Shown: positions 1 to 4,819, numbered from the stretch's first letter. The stretch is DNA of 6,032 nt from Acidobacteriota bacterium (GCA_021851465.1 JAJZDL010000176.1:1-6032); one strand, 5' to 3'. The notes: generated from the sequence alone by a model not told the origin. Program-made: numbers and translations.

Positions 1-105
1 ACAGGCCGCAAACTCAAACACCTCGACCAGGAGATACACAGTGGGAAGAGTGAACTGTCCGGTGAAATTCTTTCGCGGTTCGGCGAACAAGAGGAGGAAC
101 AGTAG
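1..105 (+). CDS. C-terminal tail of an unidentified upstream protein (partial)
   Basis: Frame 1 is open from the first base of the window to a TAG at 103-105 and gives 34 residues. They are charged and hydrophilic, with a Lys/His-rich start (TGRKLKHLDQEIHSGK) and an acidic end (FGEQEEEQ). I see no recognisable motif, so the product cannot be named. It is taken as a real gene end because the Shine-Dalgarno of the next gene (AGGAGGA, 92-98) lies inside its last codons and the next ATG follows the stop by two bases. That is the packing of a co-translated operon. The charged tail would suit a cytoplasmic protein, but this is inference. Confidence 0.55.
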   Translation, partial: TGRKLKHLDQEIHSGKSELSGEILSRFGEQEEEQ

Positions 106-107
106 CC

Positions 108-401
108 ATGCTGAGCGAGGAGCAATATATGGAGCGAACGCCCGGCCTAATTGCCGAAATCCGCAAACTGCGCGAGGCGGCAGAAAAAGAGATGAACAAA
201 TTCACCCGCGTGGCCGACTACGACGTACGTCGCGTCGTCGGCCAGAAGCCGAAGACATCGCAGGTTTCTGAAGAAACGCCCCAGTCTCCTCCTGCCAATG
301 AGCGCACGAAGAAGCCTGCCGCAAAGTCCGCGACTGCCCAGGCATCTATCGAGTTTTCGCCCGCTCCCTCAGTGCGAAGCGATCACGGGGAGGATGCGTG
401 A
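108..401 (+). CDS. Small hypothetical protein, helical N-terminus and low-complexity tail
   Basis: This 97-residue protein is not recognised. The start at 108 is chosen because AGGAGGA at 92-98 sits 9 bases upstream; an in-frame ATG at 129 has no comparable site. Residues about 1-36 are rich in Glu, Lys, Arg and Leu and should form an amphipathic, possibly coiled-coil helix (PGLIAEIRKLREAAEKEM). Residues about 45-97 are a Pro/Ser/Ala/Lys-rich, probably disordered tail. There is no signal peptide or membrane segment. It starts two bases after the upstream stop, and its last codons overlap the GTG of the next gene by 4 bp. It was therefore probably made together with its neighbours, and an accessory or partner role is possible. 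The function is unknown. Confidence 0.6.
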   Translation: MLSEEQYMERTPGLIAEIRKLREAAEKEMNKFTRVADYDVRRVVGQKPKTSQVSEETPQSPPANERTKKPAAKSATAQASIEFSPAPSVRSDHGEDA

Positions 402-1456
402 GGCTCGATATCCCCCAGGAGCTACCCCAACGTCGCGAGGGGAACGACGCGGCCCCCGGATCTCAGGACGAGCGCACGGTCACGCGCAAGCTGCCCGACA
501 ATCCTGTCCGCCATCACCTGAAATCTCTGGAAGAGAGTGCGGCGGACTCTCGGTGGAACCGTCCCCAGGCTACGCGGAAGCGCGCGGAGCCGCCGCGAGA
601 AGTCCTGCGCCCGCGCCGCCACCACCACCCTGTGCCCTTTCCCGACCCACGGCGTCCGGCGCGCATGGCCACGAACATCGTTGGGCTGGATTTGCGTCCA
701 GAAGAAAAGCAGCTTCTCCGCGAGGCCGGGCGCTTTCGCGTCGTCCGCACCGCGGACCTCCGCGAAACGCTGTACCACGGCAAAGCTCGTCCGCTGGAAA
801 ATGACCTCCGCTATCTCCGCGACAAGGGACTGGTCGCGACCGCGCACATCAATCTGCGCCGCGATGGACGGCGGCGGACCATCGAGCGCGTCGAGGTCGT
901 CACGCTGACCAAAGAAGGCCGCAGCCTGCTGGTCCATCAGGGCGACTTGCCAGGTGACCAGAAAATCTATGCGGGTCTGGTGAAGCCGCGCGAGGTGGAA
1001 CACGATTCGCAGATTTACCGCGCCTACCGAAAGGAAGCGGAAAAGATCGCAGAAAGGGGCGGCACGAACCTTCGCGTGCGGCTTGATTTTGAAATCAAAG
1101 CCGACGTGCAAAAGGCCATTTACGCCGAGCGCAAGGCCGTTCCCGCACGCGACATGGCGGAAATCAAGGAACAGGTTGCCAGGCAGTTCGATCTGCCATT
1201 CGTGGATGGGGGCATTCAGATCCCCGACGCGCGGATTGAATACGATCTGCCCCGCGAGGCCGGTCACGACATCGATCAAGGTCCGCGCACCGGCCACGAG
1301 GACATCGAAGTGCTCACCGCCGCGTATCACGCCGGTCACCTGCGTGCCAAGGCGCAGGCAGGCTTCCGCAACTATGCCTCGGCCTCCGACCGGGCCACTC
1401 TTACCGCGAAGATCGAGGGCGATCATCGCCTGATGGAAAACATCCTGGAGCTATAA
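398..1456 (+). CDS. Winged-helix protein with replication-relaxation/nuclease-like C-terminus
   Basis: A 352-residue protein. Residues about 1-89 are Arg/Pro-rich with a His triplet and look like a disordered, DNA-friendly leader. From Met90 (base 665) a winged-helix-like domain follows, to about residue 175: a GRFRVV segment, DLRETLYHG, then DLRYLRDKGLV. The C-terminal part holds spaced polar residues reminiscent of the replication-relaxation family and its PD-(D/E)xK-like fold: H202-D203, D230/E232, P276-D277, E301-E304, K318 and Y326. This match is from pattern memory and was not searched. The GTG at 398 overlaps the previous stop (GTGA) and has GGGGAGG at 387-393. ATG 665 is the alternative start, but the reading frame before it looks coding and is GC-rich at third positions. 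The inferred role is DNA binding in plasmid replication or transfer initiation. Confidence 0.65.
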   Translation: MRLDIPQELPQRREGNDAAPGSQDERTVTRKLPDNPVRHHLKSLEESAADSRWNRPQATRKRAEPPREVLRPRRHHHPVPFPDPRRPARMATNIVGLDLRPEEKQLLREAGRFRVVRTADLRETLYHGKARPLENDLRYLRDKGLVATAHINLRRDGRRRTIERVEVVTLTKEGRSLLVHQGDLPGDQKIYAGLVKPREVEHDSQIYRAYRKEAEKIAERGGTNLRVRLDFEIKADVQKAIYAERKAVPARDMAEIKEQVARQFDLPFVDGGIQIPDARIEYDLPREAGHDIDQGPRTGHEDIEVLTAAYHAGHLRAKAQAGFRNYASASDRATLTAKIEGDHRLMENILEL

Positions 1457-1459
1457 ACG

Positions 1460-2503
1460 ATGGATTACGACCCAGTTGCATCGCTCGAATCGCTTGGCTA
1501 TGTCGAACGCGAGGCCTCCTTTCTGTATCTCGTGGCCGTGCATTCCGGTTACTTTCTCCGCCGCCAGTATCACCGCTTCACCCGGCGGGAAGGCGGCAGG
1601 ATGATGGCCCGCTTCCTGAAAAAGGCATATCGCCACCGGCACATCCAGGTCATCGAGTGCGGGCAGAGGCGGCACATCTATCACCTAACGGCGAAACCGC
1701 TGTATGCAGCTCTCGGACTGTCCGGCTCGCAGCACCGCCGCATCAAGGGAGACGCGTACATCAAGTCCCGGCTTATGGTGCTCGACTTCATTCTCGATCA
1801 TCTCAATGCCAGCGTGCTCGCGGACGAAGCGGCCAAGGTCGATTTCTTCACCACCCAGTGCGGCGTTCAGATGGAACTGCTGCCCCACAGTTATGCGGGA
1901 AGGCCGCTGTATTTCCCGGACGGCTTTCCGATTCTGGTCTCGAACATCGGCATCCCGCGCTTCACGTTTTTCGATGAAGGCCAGGTGAGCGCGTCCCGCT
2001 TCGAGCATTTTCTTGAGCAGTACCAGCCTCTGTTTACGGCGCTCGGCACGTTCGAGCTGATCCATCTCGCCGACACGGAAAGCCATTCCACGCGGGCAAA
2101 GTCCACCTTCCAGCGCTTCTTTCCCGCAGACCGGCTGCGCGGCGTCACGCCGCTCACGCCCCTGGGCGTCGATCACTTTCTGAATTTCCTCCGGGTCAAG
2201 CAATTCTTTGAAGCGGAAGGCGGCGGCATTCTGGCCTCCGAGCTTGAGGTGCTGCGCGAGGGCGGGTCCCTCTACACCACGCTCGAACACCAGGCGTTGT
2301 ATGCCGCGTGGAAGACTGGGGCCACCAATGCCGCGAAAATCCGCGAGCGTTTTCTTCAAGTCCCCCTGCGCGTGAACTTCACGGCAACGCTGCTTCCGTA
2401 CAGCTATCCGATATATACCCTGCGACAGGATGGCCAATCCGAGGAAGGAAACGCGACCCACCAGCAGACCCCACAGGAGACCCCTGGAATGGAGGCTTCG
2501 TGA
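1460..2503 (+). CDS. Second winged-helix protein, replication-relaxation-like
   Basis: A 347-residue protein starting 3 bp after the previous stop, with GGAG at 1446-1449. Residues about 10-90 resemble a winged helix: a hydrophobic helix (SFLYLVAVHSGYFLRRQY), a basic recognition stretch (GRMMARFLKKAYRHRHI) and a wing ending RRHIYHLT. The second half contains FPDG (P153-D154), then FTFFDEG (D172-E173) and an aromatic helix with FLEQYQPLF. This order resembles the catalytic-fold region of replication-relaxation proteins, as in the preceding gene. The two proteins are similar in plan but not close copies. The last 25 or so residues are Gln/Thr/Pro-rich and probably disordered. No membrane segment is seen. 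It probably acts on plasmid or element DNA. Its stop is shared with an ATG (TGATG) of a following gene that the IS has interrupted. Confidence 0.65.
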   Translation: MDYDPVASLESLGYVEREASFLYLVAVHSGYFLRRQYHRFTRREGGRMMARFLKKAYRHRHIQVIECGQRRHIYHLTAKPLYAALGLSGSQHRRIKGDAYIKSRLMVLDFILDHLNASVLADEAAKVDFFTTQCGVQMELLPHSYAGRPLYFPDGFPILVSNIGIPRFTFFDEGQVSASRFEHFLEQYQPLFTALGTFELIHLADTESHSTRAKSTFQRFFPADRLRGVTPLTPLGVDHFLNFLRVKQFFEAEGGGILASELEVLREGGSLYTTLEHQALYAAWKTGATNAAKIRERFLQVPLRVNFTATLLPYSYPIYTLRQDGQSEEGNATHQQTPQETPGMEAS

Positions 2504-2505
2504 TG
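2491..2505 (+). promoter_or_regulatory. Ribosome binding site and coupled ATG of an interrupted operon gene
   Basis: GGAGG at 2491-2495 lies 7 bases before an ATG at 2503-2505 that overlaps the stop of the preceding gene (TGATG). This is a good coupled translation start. Only about five codons (MKIEP) lie before the IS boundary, so the site now leads into insertion-sequence DNA. The frame stays open through the IS leader into the transposase at 2842. Confidence 0.55.
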
Positions 2506-2506
2506 A

Positions 2507-2518
2507 AGATAGAACCAT
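2507..2518. repeat. Left 12-bp direct repeat flanking the IS110 element
   Basis: AGATAGAACCAT is identical to 4074-4085. Left of it the sequence is the end of the preceding operon gene; right of it begins IS-leader sequence (TTTGGACAG). Its length exceeds the 2-bp core typical of IS110. It may therefore combine the core with target and element bases that happen to match, or that both match the bridge-RNA guides. Confidence 0.6.
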
Positions 2519-2556
2519 TTGGACAGAGGGCTGGGGTCACGGAGAAGTATGTGCCA

Positions 2557-2753
2557 GGGGCGGGAGCGACGCATGATAAAAGGACGCCCTCGGCAGCAGG
2601 CTGCGGCGTCATCAGCGTCGCTCCCGCCCCCGAAGGTAGTGCCGGTGCGATCAGCAGTGGATACGCGCTGGCACGCGTACCCTCCGCTGCGGTGGCCGTC
2701 AAGGATCTTCGACCGCTGCGCGGCGCGCGCAGAACGCGCGTCCTTGACCGCCA
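2557..2753 (+). ncRNA. Candidate IS110 bridge RNA (three consecutive stem-loops)
   Basis: The non-coding end upstream of an IS110 transposase is where bridge RNAs lie, and this one is densely structured. Stem-loop 1: a perfect 16-bp stem, GGGGCGGGAGCGACGC (2557-2572) with 2615-2630, continued by TGAT/ATCA (2574-2577/2611-2614), GACGCC/GGCGTC (2583-2588/2605-2610) and GCAG/CTGC (2593-2596/2601-2604). Stem-loop 2: GGTAGTGCC (2635-2643) with GGCAC (2670-2674) and TACC (2678-2681), enclosing a 26-nt loop (2644-2669). Stem-loop 3: TGGCCGTCAAGGA (2693-2705) with TCCTTGACCGCCA (2741-2753), one mismatch, with an 18-nt unpaired strand (2706-2723) and an inner CGCGCG hairpin (2724-2740). This order matches the known plan of a 5' stem-loop, target-binding loop and donor-binding loop. 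I could not assign guide sequences, and the transcript ends are unknown. Confidence 0.6.
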
Positions 2754-2780
2754 TCCTCGCTGCGGGTGTTGGCCGATTAT

Positions 2781-2817
2781 GAGAAGCATATCTGCTTCTC
2801 TGTTCTCGAACGAGAAC
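2781..2817 (+). promoter_or_regulatory. Two adjacent hairpins in the transposase leader
   Basis: GAGAAGCA (2781-2788) pairs perfectly with TGCTTCTC (2793-2800) around a TATC loop. Directly after it, GTTCTCGAACGAGAAC (2802-2817) is a near-perfect palindrome able to form a 6-bp hairpin. The two purine arms (GAGAAG, GAGAAC) are similar, so alternative pairings are possible. They lie between the candidate bridge RNA and the transposase start. They could mark the RNA 3' end, control transposase translation or bind the transposase. No U-tract follows, so this is not a classical terminator. Confidence 0.45.
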
Positions 2818-2820
2818 CGA

Positions 2821-2839
2821 GAGCGAAGAAGGAGCGCTC
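2821..2839 (+). promoter_or_regulatory. Transposase ribosome binding site in a small hairpin
   Basis: AAGGAG at 2829-2834 lies 7 bases before the ATG at 2842 and supports that start. It sits in the loop of a possible 5-bp hairpin, GAGCG (2821-2825) with CGCTC (2835-2839). The same bases also form the palindrome GAGCGCTC (2832-2839). This could modulate initiation. Confidence 0.4.
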
Positions 2840-2841
2840 AA

Positions 2842-3909
2842 ATGGATAACATCAGATACATCGGACTCGATCTCCACCGGGACACGATCTCGGCCGCCGT
2901 GCTGGACAGCGACGGTACGGTGATGATGCAGTCGGTTCTCGCCACGCGCGCAGGTGCGATCATCGATTTTCTCAACGGGATCAGAGGCACACTGCACGTC
3001 ACCTTCGAGGAGTGCAATCACTCATCCTGGCTCTATGACCTGCTGGCCCGAAGAGTGGCCGAAGTCGTGGTTTGCGATCCGCGCAGGAACAAACTGCTGA
3101 AGTCCGGCAACAAGAGCGACCGGATCGATGCACGCAAGCTGGCGGAGCTGCTGCGTCTCCGCTCATTGTCTCCGGTGTATCACGGAGAGACCAGCGCGCT
3201 TGAGGTCCAGCACAGGGTGCGTAACTATACCGGGCTGACCGAGGACACGACCCGGGTCATGTGTCGGCTCAAGGCTGTATTCCGCAGTCAGGCGATCGCG
3301 TGCCCAGGAAAGAAGGCATTCCGCAAAGAAAACCGCGAGTCCTATCTGGTCCAACTCGGCAGCGCGGCCCTGCGGGAACGCGCCGAAAGTCTCTACCGGG
3401 AACTGGATGCCTTGCATCCACTGCGGCTGCGCGCCAAGCGCGAGATGCTCGCCGAATGCCGCAAGCATCCTGCCACGAAGTGGCTGCAGTCGATTCCGTA
3501 TCTGGGTAAGGTACGCAGCGCGGTGCTGATCGGGCGGGTGCAGACGCCACACCGCTTCCGGACCAAGCGCCAGTTCTGGGCTTACTGCGGGTTCGCACTG
3601 GATACACGCAGCAGCGCCGAATACACCGTCGTGAACGGACAGATCCAGCGCAAGCTCAAACCGCTGCCTATCCGCGGCCTGAACTGGAACCACAACCATG
3701 AACTGAAAGGGCTGTTCAAGAGCACAGCCACCATGGCCGCCGCACGCAAGGGAGTGTTCCAGGAGTTTTACCTTGGCCTGCTGGCCAAGGGGATGCGACC
3801 GGAGATGGCGCGGTTGACTCTGGCCCGCAAGATCTCCGCCATCACACTCAAGATCTGGAAGGAAGGAGGAACGTTCGACGCCAAATACCTGAAGCTGCAA
3901 GCAGCTTGA
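2842..3909 (+). CDS. IS110-family transposase (DEDD/serine recombinase)
   Basis: A 355-residue protein, a full length for IS110 transposases, which use a bridge RNA to pair donor and target DNA and recombine them. The N-terminal RuvC-like DEDD domain is plain: YIGLDLHRD with D10, TFEE with E56/E57, and CDPRRNKLLKSGNKSDRIDARK with D93 and D96. A helical linker occupies about residues 110-205. The C-terminal Tnp_20-type domain (about 212-340) contains the WLQSIPYLGKVRS segment and WAYCGFALDTRSSAEY. S257 or S258 is the probable catalytic serine. The usual glycine-rich and lysine motifs after it look diverged (VNGQIQRKLKPLPIRGL), but the frame is intact and the enzyme may be active. The start at 2842 is set by AAGGAG seven bases upstream. 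The frame is also open further upstream, to 2308, through non-coding IS DNA. Confidence 0.92.
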   Translation: MDNIRYIGLDLHRDTISAAVLDSDGTVMMQSVLATRAGAIIDFLNGIRGTLHVTFEECNHSSWLYDLLARRVAEVVVCDPRRNKLLKSGNKSDRIDARKLAELLRLRSLSPVYHGETSALEVQHRVRNYTGLTEDTTRVMCRLKAVFRSQAIACPGKKAFRKENRESYLVQLGSAALRERAESLYRELDALHPLRLRAKREMLAECRKHPATKWLQSIPYLGKVRSAVLIGRVQTPHRFRTKRQFWAYCGFALDTRSSAEYTVVNGQIQRKLKPLPIRGLNWNHNHELKGLFKSTATMAAARKGVFQEFYLGLLAKGMRPEMARLTLARKISAITLKIWKEGGTFDAKYLKLQAA

Positions 3910-4073
3910 GCGCCCTGTATCTGCGGACCGCAATCATCATGGTGTGTCGTCCATCGGTCACAGGAGTGCTCGGGTTCGAGGGTGAGTATCTAGGCGCTGG
4001 TATAGGCTTTGAGTCTCACGAGCGACCGTATGCCCCCTCGGACAACCCAATCAAGCAATAGGCCTCGAGTCTC
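3910..4073. other. Right non-coding end of the IS110 element
   Basis: There is no gene between the transposase stop and the right direct repeat. The only regularity seen is an 8-bp direct repeat, GAGTCTCA, at 4011-4018 and 4067-4074; the second copy abuts the terminal repeat. These could be recombinase contact sites or right-donor sequence, but that is inference. No transposase terminator was found. Confidence 0.5.
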
Positions 4074-4085
4074 AGATAGAACCAT
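4074..4085. repeat. Right 12-bp direct repeat flanking the IS110 element
   Basis: AGATAGAACCAT is identical to 2507-2518. It forms the left half of a perfect palindrome with the following bases (AACCATGGTT, 4080-4089). Similarity to the left copy resumes two bases later with TTGG. Confidence 0.6.
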
Positions 4086-4106
4086 GGTTGGCCCATAGCC
4101 AACATG
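4083..4106. repeat. Imperfect inverted repeat at the IS junction
   Basis: CATGGTTGGC (4083-4092) can pair with GCCAACATG (4098-4106) with one bulged G, around a CCATA loop. It overlaps the right direct repeat by three bases and otherwise belongs to the target side. Several IS110/IS1111 elements insert in or beside inverted repeats such as REP or attC, so this may be part of the target structure. Confidence 0.45.
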
Positions 4107-4240
4107 CTGCTTACAGGCACCCGGATATCGGCGGGAAGCGACCAGCAACGATGAGAGTAAACATCCGGCAGAGACACCGTGTTCGTGCGTACATCATCGG
4201 CTCTACCGGCAGAGGGCTGGATGTCAGAAAAACGCGTCCA

Positions 4241-4266
4241 CTCCTGCGGAGGGGGAGGTGTTTTTT
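4241..4266 (+). terminator. Weak terminator-like hairpin and T-run
   Basis: CTCC (4241-4244) can pair with GGAG (4248-4251), and six T follow at 4261-4266. The stem is short and the distance to the T-run is 9 bases, so this is a poor intrinsic terminator. It is listed because it is the only T-run before the next transcription unit. Confidence 0.15.
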
Positions 4267-4267
4267 C

Positions 4268-4296
4268 TTGACATCCCCTTTTATAGAACCGCATTG
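4268..4296 (+). promoter_or_regulatory. Possible sigma70-type promoter, good -35 only
   Basis: TTGACA at 4268-4273 is a perfect -35 hexamer. At 17 bp the -10 would be GCATTG (4291-4296), which is poor. A better TATAGA (4282-4287) is too close to pair with it. The position, about 200 bp before the ribbon-helix-helix gene and upstream of the repeat array, would suit an operon promoter controlled by that array. Confidence 0.2.
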
Positions 4297-4374
4297 CTCC
4301 GCAATTCCCGCGTCGGCTGCGCCGCGCTGGTCGCTCCCGCCCCGTCACACGAGACATCCAGAAAATATCTGTCG

Positions 4375-4459
4375 CGGATACCAGACCGATCCGCGCCGGA
4401 TACCAGCCAGATCGGTTCAGCATCCGTCGCCGATCCTGAACGGATCGGGGACAGATGCA
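4375..4459. repeat. Iteron-like array, 22-bp period, with overlapping inverted repeats
   Basis: Two 19-bp units at 4375-4393 and 4397-4415 share 16 of 19 bases; CGGATACCAG is identical in both. Degenerate units at the same 22-bp spacing begin at 4419 (11/19) and 4441 (10/19). Overlaid are inverted repeats: ACCGATC/GATCGGT (4385-4391/4410-4416), GATCGGTTCAG/CTGAACGGATC (4410-4420/4436-4446, one mismatch) and CCGATCC/GGATCGG (4430-4436/4442-4448, 5-bp spacer). A 22-bp period places sites on one face of the helix. Such arrays are bound by replication initiators or by ribbon-helix-helix proteins. The array lies 34 bp before the ribbon-helix-helix gene. Confidence 0.55.
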
Positions 4460-4473
4460 CGATAGATCGCAAC

Positions 4474-4487
4474 CTCCTCGACAGGAG
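4474..4487 (+). promoter_or_regulatory. Hairpin that can mask the Shine-Dalgarno of the next gene
   Basis: CTCCT (4474-4478) is perfectly complementary to AGGAG (4483-4487), with a CGAC loop. AGGAG is the Shine-Dalgarno of the gene at 4494 (5-6 bases from its ATG), so folding would hide it. This suggests translational control of the ribbon-helix-helix gene. Confidence 0.4.
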
Positions 4488-4493
4488 AATCCC

Positions 4494-4802
4494 ATGAGCA
4501 GGCTGAAACTGATCCACGGAGTGAGCCGGGTACGCCGCGCAAAGCTCCAATCCTCTATCGACCAAGCGGTCGCCGACGATATCGAGATGTTGGCGCAATG
4601 GTCGAACAACGAAGCCAACTATGTGGTCAACGAACTGTTGCGTTTCGCATTGATGCAGGAGGAAGACTTCCAAAAATACAAAGCTGGGCGGCCTGCGAAT
4701 CCTCTCCTAATGTCCCAGGGCGCAAGGTCTGCGACAGCTCCGAGCAGTCCTGTTTCTGGCGCACTGTCGAAATCGGATTCATCTTCCATCACGCACGCAT
4801 AA
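4494..4802 (+). CDS. Ribbon-helix-helix-like small DNA-binding protein
   Basis: A 102-residue protein. The start at 4494 is chosen over an in-frame ATG at 4455 because AGGAGA (4483-4488) is correctly spaced and the repeat array overlaps the longer version. Residues about 15-24 (RAKLQSSIDQ) would be the beta strand. Residues 25-36 and 39-55 (NNEANYVVNELLRFALMQ) would be two helices, as in ribbon-helix-helix proteins of the MobC/TraY/NikA type, which bind oriT and help the relaxase or coupling protein. Residues about 66-102 are a Ser/Ala/Pro-rich flexible tail. The fold call is from pattern only. It is followed directly by the coupling-protein gene, and upstream DNA holds repeats that may be its binding sites, so autoregulation is plausible. 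Confidence 0.6.
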   Translation: MSRLKLIHGVSRVRRAKLQSSIDQAVADDIEMLAQWSNNEANYVVNELLRFALMQEEDFQKYKAGRPANPLLMSQGARSATAPSSPVSGALSKSDSSSITHA

Positions 4803-4803
4803 C

Positions 4804-4809
4804 AGGAGG
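4804..4809 (+). promoter_or_regulatory. Consensus Shine-Dalgarno AGGAGG of the coupling-protein gene
   Basis: AGGAGG stands two bases after the TAA of the preceding gene. It decides the start: one base before ATG 4811 is too close, whereas ten bases before ATG 4820 is workable. Confidence 0.6.
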
Positions 4810-4819
4810 TATGGATAGT

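Larger units (their letters stand above)
2507..4085 (+). mobile_element. IS110-family insertion sequence
   Basis: The element contains an intact-looking IS110-type transposase (2842-3909), a long structured left non-coding region (about 320 bp) and a right non-coding end (about 165 bp). The ends given are those of a 12-bp direct repeat, AGATAGAACCAT, at 2507-2518 and 4074-4085. The repeat-to-repeat distance is 1567 bp, which fits the family. IS110 elements usually lack terminal inverted repeats and move as circles through a bridge RNA. Their exact crossover is a short core, so the true edges should lie inside or beside this repeat. The insertion separates a coupled operon start (2503) from the downstream transfer genes. 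The boundaries are inferred from one copy only. Confidence 0.7.
4085..4465 (+). pseudogene. Possible remnant of the operon gene split by the IS (weak)
   Basis: If the IS and one copy of the direct repeat are removed, the coupled ATG at 2503-2505 reads five codons (MKIEP). It then continues in the same frame from TGG at 4085 through 126 open codons to TAG at 4463-4465. The conceptual product is 131 residues. It is rich in Arg, Pro and His and matches nothing I recognise. Against a real gene: third positions are less GC-rich than in the neighbours, AGA/AGG/CGA codons are frequent, and an antisense frame is open over the same stretch. For it: the excellent ribosome binding site at 2491-2495 and frame continuity across the repeat. 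The original gene may instead have ended or been deleted here. Confidence 0.2.
4086..4493. other. Repeat-rich region without a convincing gene; candidate oriT/operator region
   Basis: About 400 bp lie between the IS and the ribbon-helix-helix gene with no convincing coding signal. The stretch holds a 9-bp direct repeat CCGGCAGAG (4165-4173 and 4206-4214), a G-rich run followed by six T (4261-4266), a consensus -35-like TTGACA (4268-4273), and a 22-bp-period repeat array with inverted repeats at 4375-4459. Position directly before a ribbon-helix-helix protein and a coupling protein is typical of an origin of transfer or a self-regulated promoter. No nick site can be identified because the relaxase family is unknown. 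Confidence 0.4.

Noticed and set aside
422..1426. Long antisense open frame (334 codons)
   Set aside because: It lies wholly opposite the 398-1456 gene, which has better start context, operon packing and domain character. Antisense frames often stay open in GC-rich codons.
1685..2518. Antisense open frame (277 codons) opposite the second wHTH gene
   Set aside because: A shadow of the 1460-2503 gene, with no recognisable motifs and no independent context.
2519..2550. Promoter for the bridge RNA with TTGGAC as -35
   Set aside because: No acceptable -10 lies 16-18 bp downstream. In the circular form, a junction promoter would need the exact core position.
2557..2630. Rho-independent terminator of the upstream operon
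   Set aside because: The stem is strong but no T-run follows 2630, and it is the first of a series of IS-internal stem-loops.
2308..2841. Treating the 533-codon frame as one long transposase from 2308
   Set aside because: It begins inside the preceding gene. Family length and the AAGGAG site place the start at 2842. Only the possible extension from 2503 is kept, as a finding.
3163..3933. Antisense open frame (256 codons) opposite the transposase
   Set aside because: The transposase on the other strand is unmistakable, and this frame carries no family signature.
4375..4459. CRISPR array
   Set aside because: Units are contiguous, degenerate and on a 22-bp period without unique spacers of 30 bp or more; they fit protein-binding iterons.
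4016..4618. Antisense open frame (200 codons) across the IS right end and the non-coding region
   Set aside because: It crosses the IS boundary, the repeat array and the start of the ribbon-helix-helix gene. Its composition (Arg, Ser, Cys) is that of a random translation.
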